64,000 bases of DNA from Roseiarcus sp963774195 (GCA_963774195.1 CAVZDY010000001.1:1302001-1366000); one strand, 5' to 3'. Shown: positions 26,495 through 35,449, counted from the first letter of the stretch. The notes: a model not told the origin generated them from the sequence alone. Made by a program: numbers and translations.

Positions 26495-28038
26495 TCAGGA
26501 TAGGCGTCGACGTCGGCGGCACCAACACCGACGCCGTCGTCATGGACGGCGCCAATGTGGTCGCCGGCGTCAAGGCGGCGACGACCGCGGACGTGATGTC
26601 GGGAGTGGTCGCGGCGCTGAAGGCAGTGCTCGCTGAGGCGAAGCTCGAGCCTGCGGCGATCGAGGTCGTGATGATCGGCACCACGCACTTCACCAACGCC
26701 GTCGTTCAGCGCCGCGATCTCGCTCAAACGGCGGCGATCCGACTCGGACTGCCGGCGACCGCTTCGCTTCCACCGATGGTGGACTGGCCGGAGGACCTAA
26801 GGGCGGCGATCGGCAACCACTACTACATGGCCCACGGCGGCCATGAGTTCGACGGTCGGGAAATCTCCGCGCTTGACGAGAAAGAGCTCCTCGGCATCGC
26901 CGACGATATCCGCGCCAAGGGCATTAGGGCTGTCGCGATTTCCTCGGTGTTCAGCCCGGTCAACACGGAATGTGAGACGCGGGCGCGCGACATTCTGCTG
27001 AGGGCTTTGCCCGACGTCCACTTCACGCTGTCAAGCGATATTGGCCGCATCGGCCTGCTCGAACGCGAGAACGCCGCGGTCATGAATGCTTGCCTTTGCG
27101 ATCTCGCTCGGCTGGTGGTCGACGCCTTCCGTAGCGCGCTCGACGCCTGCGGCGTCGAGGCTCGCTTCTATCTGACGCAGAACGACGGCACCCTGATGGA
27201 CGCCGCCTACGCCGAGCGATTCCCGGTGCTAACCTTCGCTAGCGGCCCGACCAATTCGATCCGCGGCGCGGCATTCCTCTCCGGAGTCTCCGACGCGATC
27301 GTGGTCGACATCGGTGGGACGACCTCGGACGTCGGCGCGCTGAACAAGGGGTTCCCACGGCCAGCGACTGTTGCTGTCGAGGTGGGCGGCGTGCGCACCA
27401 ACTTCCGCATGCCCGACGTGTTCTCGCTTGGCCTAGGCGGCGGATCGCTCGTTGTCGACGGGCCTAAGGGCGTCACGGTGGGGCCGCGCTCCGTAGGGTA
27501 TCGTCTTGTCAGCGACGCGTTCGTGTTCGGCGGCGCCACGCTCACCACGACAGACGTCATCGTAGCCGCTGGCCGAGCCGTCCTCGGGGATCCGGCGAAA
27601 GTCGTGCATCTCGAACCAGGTTTGATCGCGGGCGCCGAGGCGCGCATCGCCGATATGCTCGAGGCCGCGGTCGAGCGCTCGCGCCTTTCCCCTGAGCCGC
27701 TACCGGTGATCGTCGTCGGAGGCGGCTCAATCCTCGTGAAGGACAAGATCGGCGGGCTCGACGTGATCAAACCCAACCACTTCGCGGTCGCCAACGCGGT
27801 CGGCGCGGCGATCGCTCAGGTCTCCGGCGAGATCGACCGCGTCTATTCCCTGGCCTCGATGAGCCGGGGCGAGGCGATTAAGGACGCTGAGGACAAGGCG
27901 ACGGCGATCGCAATCGCCGCCGGCGCACGCCCCGGCTCGATCGAGGTCGTCGATGTCGAAGACGTCCCGCTCGCCTATCTCCCCGGCAACGCAACGCGGG
28001 TTCACGTGAAGGTGGTTGGAGATCTCCATGTCGCGTAA
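26491..28038 (+). CDS. Hydantoinase/oxoprolinase (HyuA-like) family protein, short form
   Basis: A 515-residue protein of the HyuA/5-oxoprolinase family. The N-terminus MIRIGVDVGGTNTDAVVMDG is the phosphate-binding loop of the ASKHA ATPase fold; a second glycine-rich loop IVVDIGGTTSDVG appears near residue 270. Members of this family use ATP to open cyclic amides (hydantoins, 5-oxoproline) or to carboxylate ketones. This chain is shorter than classical HyuA (about 680 residues), as is usual for versions encoded beside DUF917 proteins. No HyuB subunit is present. The gene overlaps both the upstream ATPase and the downstream DUF917 gene. Confidence 0.88.
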   Translation: MIRIGVDVGGTNTDAVVMDGANVVAGVKAATTADVMSGVVAALKAVLAEAKLEPAAIEVVMIGTTHFTNAVVQRRDLAQTAAIRLGLPATASLPPMVDWPEDLRAAIGNHYYMAHGGHEFDGREISALDEKELLGIADDIRAKGIRAVAISSVFSPVNTECETRARDILLRALPDVHFTLSSDIGRIGLLERENAAVMNACLCDLARLVVDAFRSALDACGVEARFYLTQNDGTLMDAAYAERFPVLTFASGPTNSIRGAAFLSGVSDAIVVDIGGTTSDVGALNKGFPRPATVAVEVGGVRTNFRMPDVFSLGLGGGSLVVDGPKGVTVGPRSVGYRLVSDAFVFGGATLTTTDVIVAAGRAVLGDPAKVVHLEPGLIAGAEARIADMLEAAVERSRLSPEPLPVIVVGGGSILVKDKIGGLDVIKPNHFAVANAVGAAIAQVSGEIDRVYSLASMSRGEAIKDAEDKATAIAIAAGARPGSIEVVDVEDVPLAYLPGNATRVHVKVVGDLHVA

Positions 28039-29149
28039 CGGCTTTCCCATCCGCGAGAGCGACTTGCTCCCACTCTCGCTCGGCGCGGCGCTGCTCGGCA
28101 CGGGCGGTGGCGGCAATCCCTATGTCGGCATGTTGCGTCTGCGCGAGCTTCTGCGCGCCGGCTATTCCGTCGAGGTGCTCCCGCTCGAAGCGCTGGACGA
28201 CGACGCCTATGTCGGCTCGGTCGGCGGCATTGGCGCGCCTGTCGTTGGCGTCGAGAAGATCAAGCAGGGCGAGGAATGTCTGCGGGCGCTGCGGGGCGTC
28301 GAGGAAGCGGCAGGGGTCAAGGTCTCCTCGATCATCTCCGCCGAGATCGGCGGCTCGAATTCGATCGAGCCGATGCTGGCGGCCGCGAAAGCGGGACTGC
28401 CGGTGATCGACGGCGACGGGATGGGCCGCGCCTTTCCCGAAGTGCAGATGTCGACTTTCTTCATCTACGGCCTCGATCCGTCGCCCGGCGCGATCGCCGA
28501 CGACAAGGGCAACGTCGTTGTCTTCAAGAAGGTCGTCGACATGTACTGGCTCGAGCGGTTCGCGCGCCACATCGCCGTCGATATGGGCGCCGGGGCCGGG
28601 TTCGCCACCACTCCGATGAAAGGCGCCTATGTCAAGCGAACGGCCGTGCCGAATACGTTGACCCAGGCGCTCGAAGTCGGTCGTGCGATTCTCGACGCCC
28701 GCGCGCGGCAGCAGGACGTCGTCGCGCGGCTTCTCGACGCGACCGGCGCGACCTTGCTGTTCACTGGCAAGGTGACGGGCGTTCGGCGCGAGCTGCGGGG
28801 CGGTTTCGCCATGGGCGAAGCGGAAATCGCAGGGCTCGGCGATCACGTCGGCAGCCAGGCGCGCATCGCAATTCAGAACGAGAACCTCGTTCTGTTCGTG
28901 GACGGCCGTCCGGTCGCTGTTGTGCCGGACCTCATCATGAACCTGCATCTCGAGACGGGCGAGCCGATCACGACAGAGACTTTGCGCTACGGCCAGCAAA
29001 TCGCGACGATCGGCCTGCCGGCGCACGATCTGATGAAGACGCCGCGCGCGCTCGAGGTCGTTGGACCAAAGGCGTTCGGCTATCCCGATATCCCCTTCAT
29101 CCCTCTCACCTCGCACCTTCCTGCCTCACAGGAGCGCCGCGCGTCATGA
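28028..29149 (+). CDS. DUF917 (S-methyl-thiohydantoin desulfurase family) protein 1
   Basis: A 373-residue DUF917 protein. The family signature near the N-terminus is ALLGTGGGGNPYVG, followed by VGSVGGIGAPVV, SAEIGGSNSIEP and IDGDGMGRAFPE. DUF917 is known from thiohydantoin desulfuration in S-methyl-ergothioneine/ergothioneine breakdown and is often coupled to HyuA-like genes; the substrate here is not known. ATG 28028 is preferred over TTG 28016 because GGAG (28018-28021) sits six bases before it. It overlaps the HyuA stop, and its own stop overlaps the second DUF917 gene. Confidence 0.88.
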   Translation: MSRNGFPIRESDLLPLSLGAALLGTGGGGNPYVGMLRLRELLRAGYSVEVLPLEALDDDAYVGSVGGIGAPVVGVEKIKQGEECLRALRGVEEAAGVKVSSIISAEIGGSNSIEPMLAAAKAGLPVIDGDGMGRAFPEVQMSTFFIYGLDPSPGAIADDKGNVVVFKKVVDMYWLERFARHIAVDMGAGAGFATTPMKGAYVKRTAVPNTLTQALEVGRAILDARARQQDVVARLLDATGATLLFTGKVTGVRRELRGGFAMGEAEIAGLGDHVGSQARIAIQNENLVLFVDGRPVAVVPDLIMNLHLETGEPITTETLRYGQQIATIGLPAHDLMKTPRALEVVGPKAFGYPDIPFIPLTSHLPASQERRAS

Positions 29150-30267
29150 CGAGCCTCAAGATCATTCGCACCATCGACGTTGCGGATCTCGACGACATCG
29201 CCACCGGCGGCGCGATCCTCGGAACCGGCGGCGGGGGCGATCCCTACGTCGGCAAGTTGATGGCCCAGGAGGCGATCCGACGGCATGGGCCCGTCACTCT
29301 GGTCGACGTCGAAGGGTTCTCGGATGACGCGCTGATCGCCCCCGTCTGCATGATGGGCGCACCGACCGTGATGACGGAGAAGTTGCCCCAGGGCGACGAA
29401 ATCGTCGTCGCCCTGCGCAAGCTCGAAAAATTCATGGGGCGCAAGATCGACGGTCTGCTGTGCGGCGAGGCGGGGGGCATCAATTCGACGACGCCCTTCG
29501 TCGCCGCGGCCGGCACGGGCCTGCCGCTGATCGACGGCGACGGCATGGGACGCGCCTTCCCGGAATTGCAGATGACGACCTTTGGCATGCACGGCGTCGC
29601 CGCGACGCCGATGGTGCTGGGCGACGACAAAGGCAATTCGGTCGTGCTTGAAACCATCGACAACCGCTGGACCGAGCGCCTCGCGCGATCGGCGACGGTC
29701 GACATGGGCGGCTCGGCGCTGCTCGCCTTTTATCCGATGAGCGGCGCGATGGCGAAAGCCTCGAGCGTGCGCGGCACCCTGAGCCTCTGCGCCGATCTCG
29801 GCCGCTCCTTGCGGGAGGCGCGGGCGCGCCACGACGATCCGGTCGAAGCGATTCGCGCCGCGCTCGGCGCCGAGATCGTGTTCAACGGTCGCGTCAAGGA
29901 CGTGCTGCGCCGCACGGTCGGGGGGTTCGCGCGCGGCGAGGCGGATATCGAAGGCCTCGATGACTATCGCGGACGTCGCCTGCGTATCGCCTTCCAGAAC
30001 GAATTCTTGATCGCCGAACGCGACGGCCAGCCGATCGTCACGACGCCGGACATGATCACGCTGCTCGAAGCCGAGACTGGCGCGCCCGTGACGGCGGACG
30101 CGATGCGGTACGGCATCCGCGTAGCGGCCTTGGCTTATCCGTGCGCCGACGCTTGGCGCACGCCGCGCGGCCTTGAGCTCGTCGGCCCACGCTACTTCGG
30201 CTACGACTTGGACTATCGCCCCTTTAAGGTGCAGCCTCTCTCCAATTTGGCGATCTCCACGTTGTAA
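29146..30267 (+). CDS. DUF917 (S-methyl-thiohydantoin desulfurase family) protein 2, C-terminus altered
   Basis: A second DUF917 protein, 373 residues, clearly paralogous to the first (AILGTGGGGDPYVG, GEAGGINSTTP, IDGDGMGRAFPELQM). The tandem pair may form a heteromer or act on successive substrates. The last residues (about PLSNLAISTL) are encoded by DNA that, read on the other strand, belongs to a methyltransferase fragment. The native C-terminus probably ended soon after RYFGYDLDYRPF and was replaced by a rearrangement near 30225-30240. The core is intact, so activity could persist. Confidence 0.87.
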   Translation: MTSLKIIRTIDVADLDDIATGGAILGTGGGGDPYVGKLMAQEAIRRHGPVTLVDVEGFSDDALIAPVCMMGAPTVMTEKLPQGDEIVVALRKLEKFMGRKIDGLLCGEAGGINSTTPFVAAAGTGLPLIDGDGMGRAFPELQMTTFGMHGVAATPMVLGDDKGNSVVLETIDNRWTERLARSATVDMGGSALLAFYPMSGAMAKASSVRGTLSLCADLGRSLREARARHDDPVEAIRAALGAEIVFNGRVKDVLRRTVGGFARGEADIEGLDDYRGRRLRIAFQNEFLIAERDGQPIVTTPDMITLLEAETGAPVTADAMRYGIRVAALAYPCADAWRTPRGLELVGPRYFGYDLDYRPFKVQPLSNLAISTL

Positions 30268-30437
30268 GGCTCGTCCGTCGGCAGCAGGCGGGCGGGACCG
30301 TCGCCTTCCATCAGGCGGGCGAGCACCGCCGGATCGGTGGCGTCGCCGCAAAGGAGACGATGCGGGCCGAGCTGGAACAGGTCGCCCACCCGCGCGATCG
30401 GGCCGCGCCGGCTTCCGGCTCCAACGGCCCCGTCTCC
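30222..30437 (-). pseudogene. Fragment of a DNA methyltransferase (DPPY-type motif, ParB-associated kind)
   Basis: On the minus strand about 72 codons read VGDLFQLGPHRLLCGDATDP, then RLMEGDGPARLLPTDEPYNVEIA. The phrase GDLxxLGxHRLLCGDATD followed by TD(E/P)PYNV is the junction into the catalytic domain of phage-like/chromosomal adenine or cytosine-N4 methyltransferases, with the catalytic tetrapeptide here DEPY. An in-frame stop (30438-30440) lies upstream and the sequence runs into the DUF917 gene downstream, so only a short internal piece remains. It overlaps the last codons of the DUF917 gene on the other strand and marks a recombination scar. Confidence 0.75.
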
Positions 30438-30451
30438 CTACGAAACGGCGC

Positions 30452-31891
30452 TCAAGTCCCGGGAAGGTTTCTTTCGCTGTCGAAGATGCGTCCCGGGCTA
30501 AGGAGCGCGTTCGGGTCGAGGACGTTCTTCAAACTTCGGAACAACTCGAGTGTGACGGGGTCCGCCCGTTCGAGGAAAGCGCGCTTCTTCGACCTGCCGA
30601 TGCCATGCTCCGCGCTTATGCTGCCGCCGAACCGGTCGACCATGCTGAAGATCAGATCCTCGGCGCGTCGAAACAGGCCCTGCCGTTGGTCATTCGACCA
30701 ATCTCGCGGCGGGACGACATTGAGATGGACATTGCCATCCCCAACGTGGCCGTAGGTTATCGGGCGTCCCTCCGGAAGCGAAGCCGCCAACTCGGACAGC
30801 GTCGCGTCGAGGAACGCCGGCAGGCTTGAAATCGGGACGGAAACGTCCGTGCGGTAGTAGGCCCCGCCGCGGCTCTGCGCCTCGACCATGGCCTCTCTGA
30901 GGAGCCACAACGCGCTCGCCTGCGCGCGGTTCGCGGCAATCGTCCCATCGACCAACAGCTCGCCCGCCTCGCTCAGGCAGGCCTCTAGGACATGCGAAAG
31001 ATCGACCGCGCCTCCAGCGGAGAGTTCCATCAGGACGTAGACCGGGCACGCCTCGTTCAAGGGGCTCGACAAGTCGGACCGATGCTCAAGCGCCAGCCTC
31101 AGGCCGTCGGCGAGGATGATCTCGAACGCCGACAAGAGGTCGCTGCAACTGCGCCGCGCCTTGGCGTAGAGATCCATGGCGTCCTCAACCGAGCGGAGGC
31201 CCACGAACGCCGTCTCGATCTGGGTGGGTTGCGGAAAGAGCTTCAAGGCCGCGGCCGTTACGATGCCCAAGGTTCCTTCGGAGCCGATGAACAACTGCTT
31301 CAGATCGTAGCCTCGATTGTCCTTTCTGAGAGTGCGCAGCCCATCCCGAATCTGGCCATTCGCGAGGACGACCTCGAGGCCGAGTACGAGGTCACGGGTC
31401 ATGCCGTAGCGAAGGACGTTAAATCCCCCGGCGTTCGTTGCGACGTTGCCGCCGATCCGGCACGACCCCTGCGAGCCGAAGGTGATCGGCAGCAGACAAT
31501 CCTTGGCCGCGGCGGCTTGCTTGGCCGCCTCGAGAACGCAGCCCGCTTCAACGACGATCGCATAGCCGACCGGATCGACCGAACGCACGGCGCTCATCCG
31601 GTCGAACCGGATCACCACCTCGGGCTCATTCGCAGCCGAGACGCCGGCGCCGACAAGCCCGGTGAGTCCGCCCTGAGGCACGACGCTGACGCCCAACGCT
31701 CCGCACCGTACCAGGATCGCCGAGAGCTCTGCCGCAGACCTCGGTCGCGCGACGGCGAGCGGCATCCCCACATAGTTTCCCGTCCGGTCGCGCGCATACG
31801 AGGCCATGAGCTCCGGGTCGGTGATGAAGAGATCCGGGGCGAAGCCCTCGCTCAGAGCGGTGAGGGCGCTACGCCTCTTGGCATCAGTCAT
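30452..31891 (-). CDS. FAD-linked 2-hydroxyacid oxidase/dehydrogenase (GlcD-like)
   Basis: A 479-residue flavoprotein of the GlcD/D-lactate dehydrogenase family. The PCMH-type FAD-binding domain shows PQGGLTGLVGAGV and GGNVATNAGGFNVLRYGMTRD, and the C-terminal domain YGHVGDGNVHLNV and AEHGIGRSKK, which are the conserved flavin and substrate histidine regions. It would oxidise a D-2-hydroxyacid to a 2-oxoacid. The start ATG at 31891 is preceded by GGGAATA. It is the last gene of the minus-strand arm that begins at 35402, 71 bases after the RpiR gene. A sugar-acid such as an aldonate is a possible substrate from context. Confidence 0.9.
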   Translation of the reverse strand: MTDAKRRSALTALSEGFAPDLFITDPELMASYARDRTGNYVGMPLAVARPRSAAELSAILVRCGALGVSVVPQGGLTGLVGAGVSAANEPEVVIRFDRMSAVRSVDPVGYAIVVEAGCVLEAAKQAAAAKDCLLPITFGSQGSCRIGGNVATNAGGFNVLRYGMTRDLVLGLEVVLANGQIRDGLRTLRKDNRGYDLKQLFIGSEGTLGIVTAAALKLFPQPTQIETAFVGLRSVEDAMDLYAKARRSCSDLLSAFEIILADGLRLALEHRSDLSSPLNEACPVYVLMELSAGGAVDLSHVLEACLSEAGELLVDGTIAANRAQASALWLLREAMVEAQSRGGAYYRTDVSVPISSLPAFLDATLSELAASLPEGRPITYGHVGDGNVHLNVVPPRDWSNDQRQGLFRRAEDLIFSMVDRFGGSISAEHGIGRSKKRAFLERADPVTLELFRSLKNVLDPNALLSPGRIFDSERNLPGT

Positions 31892-31962
31892 CGCATATTC
31901 CCTTCTACCCGCCAGGCGTCGCGGCATTCGACGGTCGGTCGGAGCCGCCCGACCTTGGGTCG

Positions 31963-32856
31963 CTACGCTCCGTCCCCGGCGCCGAAGCGCAATTCGTTCA
32001 AACGCCGCTTCATCAATCGGAAGCGCTCCTGATGCGCCTCGCTCTTGCGCAGCGCTACCGCCGTGGAAAGCACGTCCATCACGACCAACGAGGCGATGCG
32101 CGAAATCGTCGGCGTGTAGATGTTCGTATTGTCGAGCAACTCGACGATCAGTGCGACGTCGCACTCCGCGGCGAGAGGCGATTCGGAACCCGTCACCCCG
32201 ATCACTTTCGCCCCGCTCGCGCGGGCCGCGCGTGCGATATCGAGCACCGATCTCGTCCGACCGGTGTTGGAGATCGCGACCGCGACGTCGCCGGGCCGCA
32301 TCATCGAAGCGACCATGATCTGCTGATGCGAATCCTGTTGCGCGCCGCACGGCACGCCGAACAGCGGGAATTTTTGCTGCGCGTCGGCGGCCACGATTCC
32401 CGAAGCGCCGAATCCGAAGAATTCGATTGCGGTCGCCCCTTGCAGAAGTTCGACCGCTTGCTCCACCGCTTTGACGTCGAGATGGTGCCGCGCCCAATCC
32501 AGGCTCGTGATCGTGTAGTCGAATATCTTCTCGATCACGGCGCCAAGCGGGTCCGCGCCGGAAAGCACGGAATGGGTGGCCGGCGTCCCGAGCGCTAGGC
32601 TGTGCGCGAGCCGCAGCTTGAATTCCTGGAAGCCTGAGCAGCCGATTCCGACGCAGAACCGGATAACCGTCGGCTGACTGACCTGCGCGACATCGGCCGC
32701 TTGCGCGAGCGTCGCGGCCAGAAAGCGATGCGGATCCGCCAGCACGACGTCGGCGACCTTCCGTTCCGACTTGCGCAGATCGGAATAGGCGGCGCGGGTG
32801 GCTTCGACGACATTCTTCGCGCCGCCGCGCGGCCAATTGGATTCTTCTGCCGCCAT
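31963..32856 (-). CDS. RpiR-family transcriptional regulator (HTH plus SIS domain)
   Basis: A 297-residue regulator. The N-terminal HTH (about 15-90) contains RKSERKVADVVLADPHRFLA and ADVAQVSQPTVIRFCVGIGC, the hallmark of the RpiR HTH; the SIS sugar-phosphate-binding domain (about 130-260) includes FFGFGASGIVAADAQQKF and AISNTGRTRSVLDIA. Such proteins sense phosphorylated sugars and usually repress nearby catabolic genes. ATG 32856 is taken because it begins a normal-length protein. It is embedded in the minus-strand arm and is the best candidate to bind the inverted repeat at 35450-35468. Confidence 0.93.
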   Translation of the reverse strand: MAAEESNWPRGGAKNVVEATRAAYSDLRKSERKVADVVLADPHRFLAATLAQAADVAQVSQPTVIRFCVGIGCSGFQEFKLRLAHSLALGTPATHSVLSGADPLGAVIEKIFDYTITSLDWARHHLDVKAVEQAVELLQGATAIEFFGFGASGIVAADAQQKFPLFGVPCGAQQDSHQQIMVASMMRPGDVAVAISNTGRTRSVLDIARAARASGAKVIGVTGSESPLAAECDVALIVELLDNTNIYTPTISRIASLVVMDVLSTAVALRKSEAHQERFRLMKRRLNELRFGAGDGA

Positions 32857-32888
32857 TTGCGACGTCCTTGTGGAAAACGTCGACAAGC

Positions 32889-33752
32889 CTAACCGAGCCC
32901 CAACGTGTACGCTACCTGCTCCCTCGCTCGCGTCGCGGCGAGTGGAGCCTTTGCAAGTGCGCTGTCCAGCGCAGCCGGATCGGCCGTGTTGAAGGCAAAC
33001 AGCCCGTAATGATGCGCGATCATCGCGGGAATGGCGCAGCGACGGCAAAGCTCGATGGCTTCCTCGACATGGAAGTTGCCTGGGATCCCCGCCTCCGCCA
33101 GCGCGGCGGATCGCCCGTTGACGGGAAGCAGCGCCAGATCAGGTGCCAGGGCCAAAACCTCCTCGCTCTGTCCGGCGAAGGGAACGCAGTCGCCGGAGTG
33201 GAAGATCGTGATCCCCGAGATTTTCAGCGCATAGCCGAGGAAACGACATCTCTGAAGCGCATCTCGCTCGACTGTCTCGTGGGCCGCGCGCGTTGCGTGA
33301 ATTGAGAGACCGGAAAAGGGTTCGACGCAATCGCCCGCGTCCATCGTGATCAGCCGCGCCTCGCCGCATCCTATGCGTTGTTCCGCGAGCGTCGCCGACG
33401 CCGCCGGCACGCAAAAGCGTAAGCGCGGCCACCGCTGCGTCAGCGGCGCCAGCGTCGCGGCGTCCATGTGATCGGTGTGGTGATGGGTGCAGAGAACGAG
33501 GTCGATGGGGCCGATCTCCTCGGGGGCGACCGGCGGCGGCGCCATTCTTTCGTGCGAGAACCGCGCGCCTTCGTATTTGCGCGCGAGACTGTTCGAGAGA
33601 TAGGGGTCGATCAGAATCCGCCGGCCTTTGACTTCGATCGCAAAGCCCGCCTGGCCCAGCCAGTACAGCGTCAGTTCCGACCGCGGCGGTCCGCCGAGGC
33701 GTTGCGAGAGCAATTCTGTGAACGACGACTGTCTCAGCACGGCGCTAATCAA
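32889..33752 (-). CDS. Metallo-beta-lactamase-fold hydrolase (UlaG-like)
   Basis: A 287-residue MBL-fold protein. The metal motif HxHxDH is His90-x-His92-x-Asp94-His95 (LVLCTHHHTDHMDA), with further ligand candidates in HSGDC and AHHYG. Its layout, starting with ELTLYWLGQAGFAIEVKGRRILIDPYLS-like sequence, resembles UlaG, the L-ascorbate-6-phosphate lactonase, and related phosphate-ester/lactone hydrolases. It could open a sugar lactone in this island. TTG 33752 is the start implied by the four-base overlap with the upstream stop, and it is supported by coupling rather than by a strong ribosome site. Confidence 0.86.
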   Translation of the reverse strand: MISAVLRQSSFTELLSQRLGGPPRSELTLYWLGQAGFAIEVKGRRILIDPYLSNSLARKYEGARFSHERMAPPPVAPEEIGPIDLVLCTHHHTDHMDAATLAPLTQRWPRLRFCVPAASATLAEQRIGCGEARLITMDAGDCVEPFSGLSIHATRAAHETVERDALQRCRFLGYALKISGITIFHSGDCVPFAGQSEEVLALAPDLALLPVNGRSAALAEAGIPGNFHVEEAIELCRRCAIPAMIAHHYGLFAFNTADPAALDSALAKAPLAATRAREQVAYTLGLG

Positions 33753-34702
33753 CCTTTCGAAGCGCGCATCGCAATGTCCGACAAGGCCTGGAAAACCGGC
33801 CCGTCAACGGGAATGCCGATGTGGAAGACTTCGGCGATGACCTGCGTCCAGCCGTGCAGGAAATAGGTCCAGCCGTCTTCGATCTGCAACTGGCGCAGGG
33901 ACGCCTGAGCCCTTGCCTGTTCGAGGAAGACGAGATCGCCGCGATAGTTGAGGTCCCAGGCGAGGCCGCGCTCGGGAAACTTGGCTCCGTTCGTCACAGG
34001 TGAGCCGGGCGCATCCTTGCCGAGCCCGGTGGCGTTGATGACGAGCGAGCCGGGTTTCAAAGTCGAAAGAACGGCGTCGTTCTCGCCGGGATGCGGCGAC
34101 AGCACGTACTCGACCGGCACGCCCGAATTGAGTTCGCCGTGAATGCGCCGGATCTCGTCGAGCCGCGAGGGGTTGCGGTCGGAGACGACGATGCGCGAAG
34201 GCCGGTCGGCGCCGCGGTTCTGTTGCATAAAATGCCAGGTCAGCGCGATGGTCGAGCCTCCTGCTCCCATCGAGAACAACTCGGCGCCGGTGCGCTCGAA
34301 ATGTCGCTTGGGGACGAACCCATCGAGCGCCAGGCCCGAGGAGATCGGGTCTTTCGCGTGGCAAACGAGCTTCCCCTCGCGCTTGGAAAGACAGCTCGTC
34401 TCGCCCATGAAGAGCGCATGCGGGTCGATCTCGTCAAACTTGTCGCGACAGGCTTCATAAAGGTCGATCTTGTGGGTCGTGACCAGCGCGCCGAGCGAGA
34501 GCGGATCGCGTTTCAGGAATTCGACCGCCTCGCGGTACATCTCGGCGGGCGCATGGAGCGGGAAGTCGACGCCCTTGATCTCCGCGTCCATGAGACCCAG
34601 GCGATCGGCCCACGCCGGGAAGACTTTCATGATCGAACTCTTCGTCGTCGTCACGCCGAAGAAATAGAGGGTCGGCTTCGCTGCGGGGACGAGAGCGGTC
34701 AT
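33749..34702 (-). CDS. Shikimate dehydrogenase-like oxidoreductase
   Basis: A 317-residue protein with shikimate/quinate dehydrogenase architecture. The N-terminal substrate domain has TTTKSSIMKVFPAWA and VTTHKIDLYEA, in which the Lys corresponds to the catalytic lysine of AroE. The Rossmann domain has the NAD(P) loop SMGAGGSTIAL. It is longer than AroE (about 270-280) and sits in a sugar-catabolic operon rather than with aromatic biosynthesis genes, so it more likely oxidises a cyclitol or other polyol with a shikimate-like ring or geometry. This is inference. Its stop overlaps the start of the MBL-fold gene. Confidence 0.85.
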   Translation of the reverse strand: MTALVPAAKPTLYFFGVTTTKSSIMKVFPAWADRLGLMDAEIKGVDFPLHAPAEMYREAVEFLKRDPLSLGALVTTHKIDLYEACRDKFDEIDPHALFMGETSCLSKREGKLVCHAKDPISSGLALDGFVPKRHFERTGAELFSMGAGGSTIALTWHFMQQNRGADRPSRIVVSDRNPSRLDEIRRIHGELNSGVPVEYVLSPHPGENDAVLSTLKPGSLVINATGLGKDAPGSPVTNGAKFPERGLAWDLNYRGDLVFLEQARAQASLRQLQIEDGWTYFLHGWTQVIAEVFHIGIPVDGPVFQALSDIAMRASKG

Positions 34703-34772
34703 CGATCCTGATCTCCATTCGCGGCAATGACGGCGAAAGGTGCGGACATTGCATCCCTCCGAAACGTTCGGC

Positions 34773-35402
34773 TCACGAGGCGCTGGCGTAAACGCGTTCG
34801 ATGCGCGACGCGGAGCGCCCGCGATAGCCAGCGTTGTCGACCACCGCCCAGCCGCCGGATGCGTCGGCGACGACGCGGCTTCGCATGCCGCCCGCTTCTT
34901 CGATGATCGCGTAGTCCTGCCCGGAATCGGCGGGGTAGGCGAACGTCATCACCAGATCTTCGGCGCCGACGTTGATGGACCGGTGGATCCAGAAGGGCGG
35001 CACGTAGCACATCGTGCGCGGTCCGATCTCGATGGCGCGGCTCTCGCCCTCGGGCGATTCCAGCAGCATTACGCCGCGGCCGCTTTCCCCGTAGTACATC
35101 TCGGGTCGGTTCGCCCGTGCGTGGATATGGCCGCGGGTGAGGAAGAACTCCCGGCCGACCCGCCCGGCGCGCATCCGCGTCACGCCGATGATCATGTCGC
35201 CCGCGTCCGCGGACGGCTTGTAGTCGGTGACTTCGTAGGCCAGCGCCTCGCGCCCTTCGCGGGTCAGAAGAGCGTCGAAAGCGGCCGCGTCCTCATACAG
35301 GCCCTCGAGATCGCCCAAGGTCTTCACATAGCGGTTCGTCGCGCCCTCCAATTGCCCGGCGGCGACATTCACGCGGCAAAGTCCCGGGTCTCTCAGTTTC
35401 AT
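34773..35402 (-). CDS. Cupin-type glucose-6-phosphate isomerase family protein
   Basis: A 209-residue cupin matching the archaeal-type phosphoglucose isomerase family. The metal-binding signature is GHIHARANRPEMYYGESGRG, giving His92, His94 and Glu101, with His140 (PPFWIHRSIN) as the fourth ligand; all four are present. It would isomerise a phosphorylated aldose and ketose. ATG 35402 follows GAGAG and is the first gene of the minus-strand arm, 48 bases downstream of the perfect inverted repeat at 35450-35468. An ORF extension upstream is open but lacks the family sequence. The sugar specificity may differ from glucose-6-phosphate in this context. Confidence 0.88.
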   Translation of the reverse strand: MKLRDPGLCRVNVAAGQLEGATNRYVKTLGDLEGLYEDAAAFDALLTREGREALAYEVTDYKPSADAGDMIIGVTRMRAGRVGREFFLTRGHIHARANRPEMYYGESGRGVMLLESPEGESRAIEIGPRTMCYVPPFWIHRSINVGAEDLVMTFAYPADSGQDYAIIEEAGGMRSRVVADASGGWAVVDNAGYRGRSASRIERVYASAS

Positions 35403-35449
35403 CTCTCGTCCCTTATTGGCCGGAGCGCCCGGTCCGAATGGGGGATAAG

